Notes under the pieces: generated by a model
Databases searched by the model: none
What the model saw: the letters and a program-made list of their open reading frames with translations, nothing else
What the model was told of the DNA's origin: nothing
Shown here: positions 4,712-6,422 of the stretch, one piece after another
How the letters are laid out: each line of letters starts with the position of its first letter
Position numbering within the stretch: position 1 is the first letter of the stretch
Source: Acidobacteriota bacterium
GTDB taxonomy: Bacteria > Acidobacteriota > Terriglobia > 20CM-2-55-15
Reading direction: 5' to 3'
DNA: 6,422 nt
NCBI GenBank assembly: GCA_003222755.1
Contig: QHXA01000205.1
Span: forward strand, 1,115-7,536
Position numbers and translations under genes: made by a program

Positions 4712-6422
4712 ATGCGGAAGGTCGGCTGTTTGTTCATGCTGCTGGCGATCGGAGAGTGTACCAGTTTCTCCCAGAATCCGCCGCAGGCGGATTTCAAAAA
4801 GCTCACCTTAGAGGAACTGTTGGATGTCAACGTCACTTCCGTCGCCCGCAAGGCCGAGCCGCTTGGGCGAACGGCAGCTGCAGTCACCGTGATCACTTCG
4901 GAAGATATACGCCGAACGGGAGTGACCAGTATCGCAGAAGCGCTGCGCCTGGTGCCCGGTATGCAGGTGGCGCGAATCAACGCGTCCACCTGGGCCATTT
5001 CGGCACGCGGATTCAGCTCGCAGCTTTCCGACAAAATGCTGGTCTTGATGGATGGACGAACCGTCTACTCCCCGGTCTTCGCGGGCGTGTTTTGGGAACT
5101 TCAGGATCTTGTACTCGATGACATCGAACGTATCGAAGTGGTTCGGGGCCCAGGCGCAACGCTTTGGGGCACCAATGCCGTCAATGGAATCGTAAACATT
5201 ATCACGAAAAGTTCGCACCAGACGTCGAGTACAACCATCGTCGCGACCGGTGGCGGCGCAGACAGTAGGGCGATTGGTTCGGTAAGGACGGGCGGTTCGC
5301 TTATTCGCGACACGAGCTATCGCGTCTACGGTAAATTTTTTGATCGAGATCAGCTCGTTCTCCACGAACGGGGAACACCCGCTCAAGACAACTCCCGGTT
5401 CGGCCGCGCGGGATTTCGCGTCGATAGCTCACGTCCGGCGAGTGAAATCACTGTGGAAGGTGATGCCTATCGCGGTTTCGAGGGAATTCTTGCACATCCG
5501 GACGCGAAGTTCATCGGCGGCAATGTGATGGGCCGTTGGAACCGTCGAATCTCGAATCAATCTTCCATTCAAGTGCAAACCTCTTACGAACGGCTGCTTC
5601 GGCGTGTACAACCCAACAGCGAGATTCATCAACGCATTTTCGATATCGACCTGCAACACCAATTTACGATCCGCGCACACAACGTCACATGGGGAGCGGG
5701 GTATCGCTGGAATAATGACGTGACGTTTCCCATGCCGACGCTTCAGTTTATTCCGATGCGACGGACGTATCCGCTAGGCACAGCTTTCATTCAAGACGAA
5801 ATCTCCTTTGCGCAAAGCCGCCTGAAGCTCCAGGTCGGCTCGAAATTCGAGCACAACGATTTCACCGGATTCGAAATTCAGCCGAGCGTCCGGGCTTCCT
5901 GGGCGATCCGTTCTGATGAATTCGTGTGGGGTGCGGTGTCCCGCGCGGTTCGCACACCTACTCGCTTCGACACGGACAGCAACATCGTAGCGGCCCCGCT
6001 GATTCTTTCCGGTAACAAGAATTTCAAATCGGAAGATCTCGTTGCATTCGAATTTGGATACCGATCGCGGATTGCCCCCAGGCTGTTTGCCGACCTTGCG
6101 ACCTTCTTTAACGTTTATGACACGCTTCGCAGCAGCGAACTTGTCACCCTGCAGCCGCCCACAGTGCTTTTCTTAAACAACCTGAATGCAAAGACCTATG
6201 GAGGAGAGCTCAGCGCGAGCTACGATGCTCTCGAATCGTTGCGCTTCACTGCCGGTTATTCGTATCTCGTTAAGCGGCTCCGGATGGAACCGGGACATGC
6301 CGACTTCTTCGGAAACCTGCTTGAAGGAAATGATCCGAACCATCAGTTTTTCATCCGCGCCTCAGCGGACTTGACGCGCCGCATCGAATGGGACTCCACG
6401 CTGCGATTCGTCGGCCGCCTTC
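4712..6422 (+). CDS. TonB-dependent outer-membrane receptor, cut by right edge
   Basis: An open frame of 570 codons with no stop, running off the window. A signal peptide (MRKVGCLFMLLAIGECTSFS) comes first, then LTLEELLDVNVTSVARK (31-47), which may include the TonB-contact segment. The plug domain spans about 45-167: VTVITSEDIRRTG, ALRLVPGMQVARI, ISARGF, VLMDGRTVYSP, then IERIEVVRGPGATLWGTNAV (138-157) and GIVNIITK. From about 168 on are alternating amphipathic strands of a 22-strand barrel, including WGAVSRAVRTPTRFD, LVAFEFGYRSRI and LNNLNAKTYGGELSASY. The last barrel strands and the C-terminal aromatic residue lie outside the window. Such receptors import bound ligands (siderophores, cobalamin, sugars, peptides) using energy from TonB-ExbBD; no TonB or ABC transporter gene is present and the ligand cannot be read from the sequence. 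It is divergent from the yfiR-like/kinase pair, which suggests a shared signal. Confidence 0.95.
   Translation, partial: MRKVGCLFMLLAIGECTSFSQNPPQADFKKLTLEELLDVNVTSVARKAEPLGRTAAAVTVITSEDIRRTGVTSIAEALRLVPGMQVARINASTWAISARGFSSQLSDKMLVLMDGRTVYSPVFAGVFWELQDLVLDDIERIEVVRGPGATLWGTNAVNGIVNIITKSSHQTSSTTIVATGGGADSRAIGSVRTGGSLIRDTSYRVYGKFFDRDQLVLHERGTPAQDNSRFGRAGFRVDSSRPASEITVEGDAYRGFEGILAHPDAKFIGGNVMGRWNRRISNQSSIQVQTSYERLLRRVQPNSEIHQRIFDIDLQHQFTIRAHNVTWGAGYRWNNDVTFPMPTLQFIPMRRTYPLGTAFIQDEISFAQSRLKLQVGSKFEHNDFTGFEIQPSVRASWAIRSDEFVWGAVSRAVRTPTRFDTDSNIVAAPLILSGNKNFKSEDLVAFEFGYRSRIAPRLFADLATFFNVYDTLRSSELVTLQPPTVLFLNNLNAKTYGGELSASYDALESLRFTAGYSYLVKRLRMEPGHADFFGNLLEGNDPNHQFFIRASADLTRRIEWDSTLRFVGRL

Noticed and set aside
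4712..4771. Lipoprotein signal in the receptor N-terminus (Cys after LLAIGE)
   Set aside because: The residue before Cys is Glu, which does not fit a lipobox; an ordinary signal peptide is expected for a TonB-dependent receptor.
4808..5386. Minus-strand open frame of 192 codons within the TonB receptor gene
   Set aside because: The plus strand encodes an unmistakable plug domain here, and the antisense translation has no family features.

Overview
The window looks like chromosomal DNA from a Gram-negative, free-living bacterium. It has a TonB-dependent outer-membrane receptor, a secreted periplasmic protein, moderately high GC, clear Shine-Dalgarno sites before some genes, and a GC-rich palindromic element between genes. 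The style of the palindromes and the YfiR / sensor kinase / TonB receptor grouping would suit Acidobacteriota, with Verrucomicrobiota as an alternative. No marker gene here settles the phylum, so this is a guess.

Layout. (1) Positions 1-669, minus strand: the N-terminal part of a beta-ketoacyl-ACP synthase whose active-site region resembles the KS-alpha of type II polyketide synthases; it runs off the left edge. (2) 670-973: a divergent, non-coding region filled by a nested set of inverted repeats at 702-917. (3) 974-2580, plus strand: a thioredoxin (trxA-like, WCAPC active site) overlapping by one base the start of a full-length adenylosuccinate synthetase (purA). (4) 2606-4656, minus strand, convergent with purA: a YfiR-family (DUF4154) periplasmic protein followed, with a 4-base ATGA overlap, by a membrane sensor histidine kinase whose periplasmic part looks like CHASE8. 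(5) 4712 to the right edge, plus strand, divergent from the yfiR-like gene: a TonB-dependent receptor with signal peptide, plug and most of a barrel, cut off by the window end.

How the parts may work together. The kinase, YfiR-like protein and TonB receptor form a divergent cluster with products in the inner membrane, periplasm and outer membrane. In Pseudomonas, YfiR is a periplasmic repressor of YfiN, an inner-membrane diguanylate cyclase that senses through a CHASE8-type periplasmic domain. Here the membrane protein beside yfiR has a similar periplasmic layout but a histidine kinase output. The most interesting hypothesis is therefore a YfiR-gated phosphorelay linked to an outer-membrane receptor. 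The thioredoxin-purA pair is a tightly coupled but functionally mixed operon of housekeeping genes. No tRNA, rRNA, CRISPR array, transposase or phage gene was seen.
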